Assembly (NCBI GenBank): GCA_013397075.1
Contig: VWZS01008810.1
Span: forward strand, 682,001 to 746,000
Reading direction: 5' to 3'
Source: Rhabdornis inornatus
Taxonomy: Eukaryota; Chordata; Aves; Passeriformes; Rhabdornithidae
Length of the DNA stretch: 64,000 bases
How positions within the stretch are numbered: the first letter of the stretch is position 1; each line of letters starts with the position of its first letter. The notes below the pieces were generated by a model. That model was not told the origin of the DNA and ran no database searches. It saw only the letters and a program-made list of their open reading frames with translations. This document shows positions 63,675 to 64,000 of this stretch, piece after piece. Made by a program: the position numbers and the translations under genes.

Positions 63675-64000
63675 CTGTAAATAAAGAGTCTGTAAAGTTT
63701 TTGTGGAGAAATGTACTCTTCACAACTTCACAAAGCTTTGCAAAAGCAGCATGCTTAAAAAAGAAAGCACTTTGGCTAAAACACAACTTTTGCATATATG
63801 CTAAATACAAAGTTTAAATATCATTTATGCATTAATCACATCAGAATATGTAGTTCACAATAACAATTTTGATTACATGCAATTAAAAAAAGCCCCCAAA
63901 CTATTTCTTTCCAAAATGTCTTTATGAAAGATGATAGTGCAGGAGAGCATATGCATATTCTGTATTTTCTGTGTCACCAAAGTTTACTGTCAGGAGTATA
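63675..64000 (-). other. STAU2: STAU2 intron upstream of exon A (incomplete)
   Basis: The last 326 nt of the window precede the TTTACAG acceptor of exon A. AT-rich, with no feature recognised. The 5' exon(s) and promoter lie beyond the right edge. Confidence 0.8.

Larger units (their letters stand above)
1..64000 (-). other. STAU2: STAU2 gene body, internal portion (minus strand)
   Basis: The whole window lies within one transcription unit read right to left. Nine exons with consensus GT-AG borders join in one uninterrupted frame to encode the N-terminal 407 residues of Staufen homolog 2, a cytoplasmic and neuronal RNA-granule protein that binds double-stranded RNA in mRNAs and takes part in mRNA transport, translation control and Staufen-mediated decay. 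STAU2 is preferred over STAU1 because the start MANPKEK, the dsRBD2 linker (IYRPLDPKPIPNYRANY) and the segment MNPISRLAQIQQAKKEKEP match the STAU2 family as I know it. No promoter, first exon, stop codon or poly(A) site is present, so both gene ends lie outside. The identification is confident; residue numbers assume the isoform starting at 63657. Confidence 0.95.

Noticed and set aside
1..64000. A previously undescribed multi-gene system, CRISPR array, operon or prokaryotic mobile island
   Set aside because: The window is fully accounted for as an intron-rich part of one vertebrate gene with decayed transposons. No regularly spaced repeats or clustered novel genes were found.

Overview
The window is a 64-kb AT-rich vertebrate genomic segment lying inside one gene, STAU2 (Staufen homolog 2, a double-stranded-RNA-binding protein), read on the minus strand. 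Several decayed CR1 retrotransposon fragments, two of them ending in ATTCTATGA-like motifs, together with the absence of recognisable mammalian SINEs or LINEs, point to a bird. A turtle or crocodilian cannot be excluded from sequence alone.

Layout in transcript order (high to low coordinates): an upstream intron piece; nine consecutive exons, here called A to I, at 63544-63674 (with the ATG), 58786-58945, 56298-56433, 32742-32901, 29111-29218, 23000-23212, 20433-20570, 17092-17223 and 13035-13095; then 13 kb of a following intron. All junctions are GT-AG and the reading frame is continuous across all of them. Together they encode residues 1-407 plus one base of codon 408. dsRBD1 lies in exons A+B, the proline-interrupted dsRBD2 in C+D, dsRBD3 in E+F, a basic NLS-like stretch at the end of F, and dsRBD4 in G+H. 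Exon I begins the linker to the C-terminal part. The promoter, first exon(s), tubulin-binding-like region, C-terminus and 3'UTR are all outside the window.

The rest is intron. The largest intron (C-D, 23.4 kb) holds a composite CR1 locus at 37.7-40.6 kb that looks like one CR1 inserted into another. Further CR1 pieces lie at 10.5, 11.9-12.8, 34.0, 44.9 and 62.0 kb. Two stretches resemble old MIR/L3-type repeats (2.6 and 21.2 kb). There is also a CA/TG microsatellite, several short tandem duplications, and three GC-richer or repeat-like blocks that I cannot classify.

I found no new multi-gene system. The observations most worth checking are RNA-structural or splicing-related: a roughly 178-nt foldback at 8844-9021, a perfect 15-bp hairpin at 37184-37221, an oppositely oriented CR1 pair at 11.9-12.8 kb, and an 11-nt microexon-like sequence at 28350-28360 that would create an immediate stop inside dsRBD3 if included. 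Each would lie in the pre-mRNA of a protein that itself binds double-stranded RNA.
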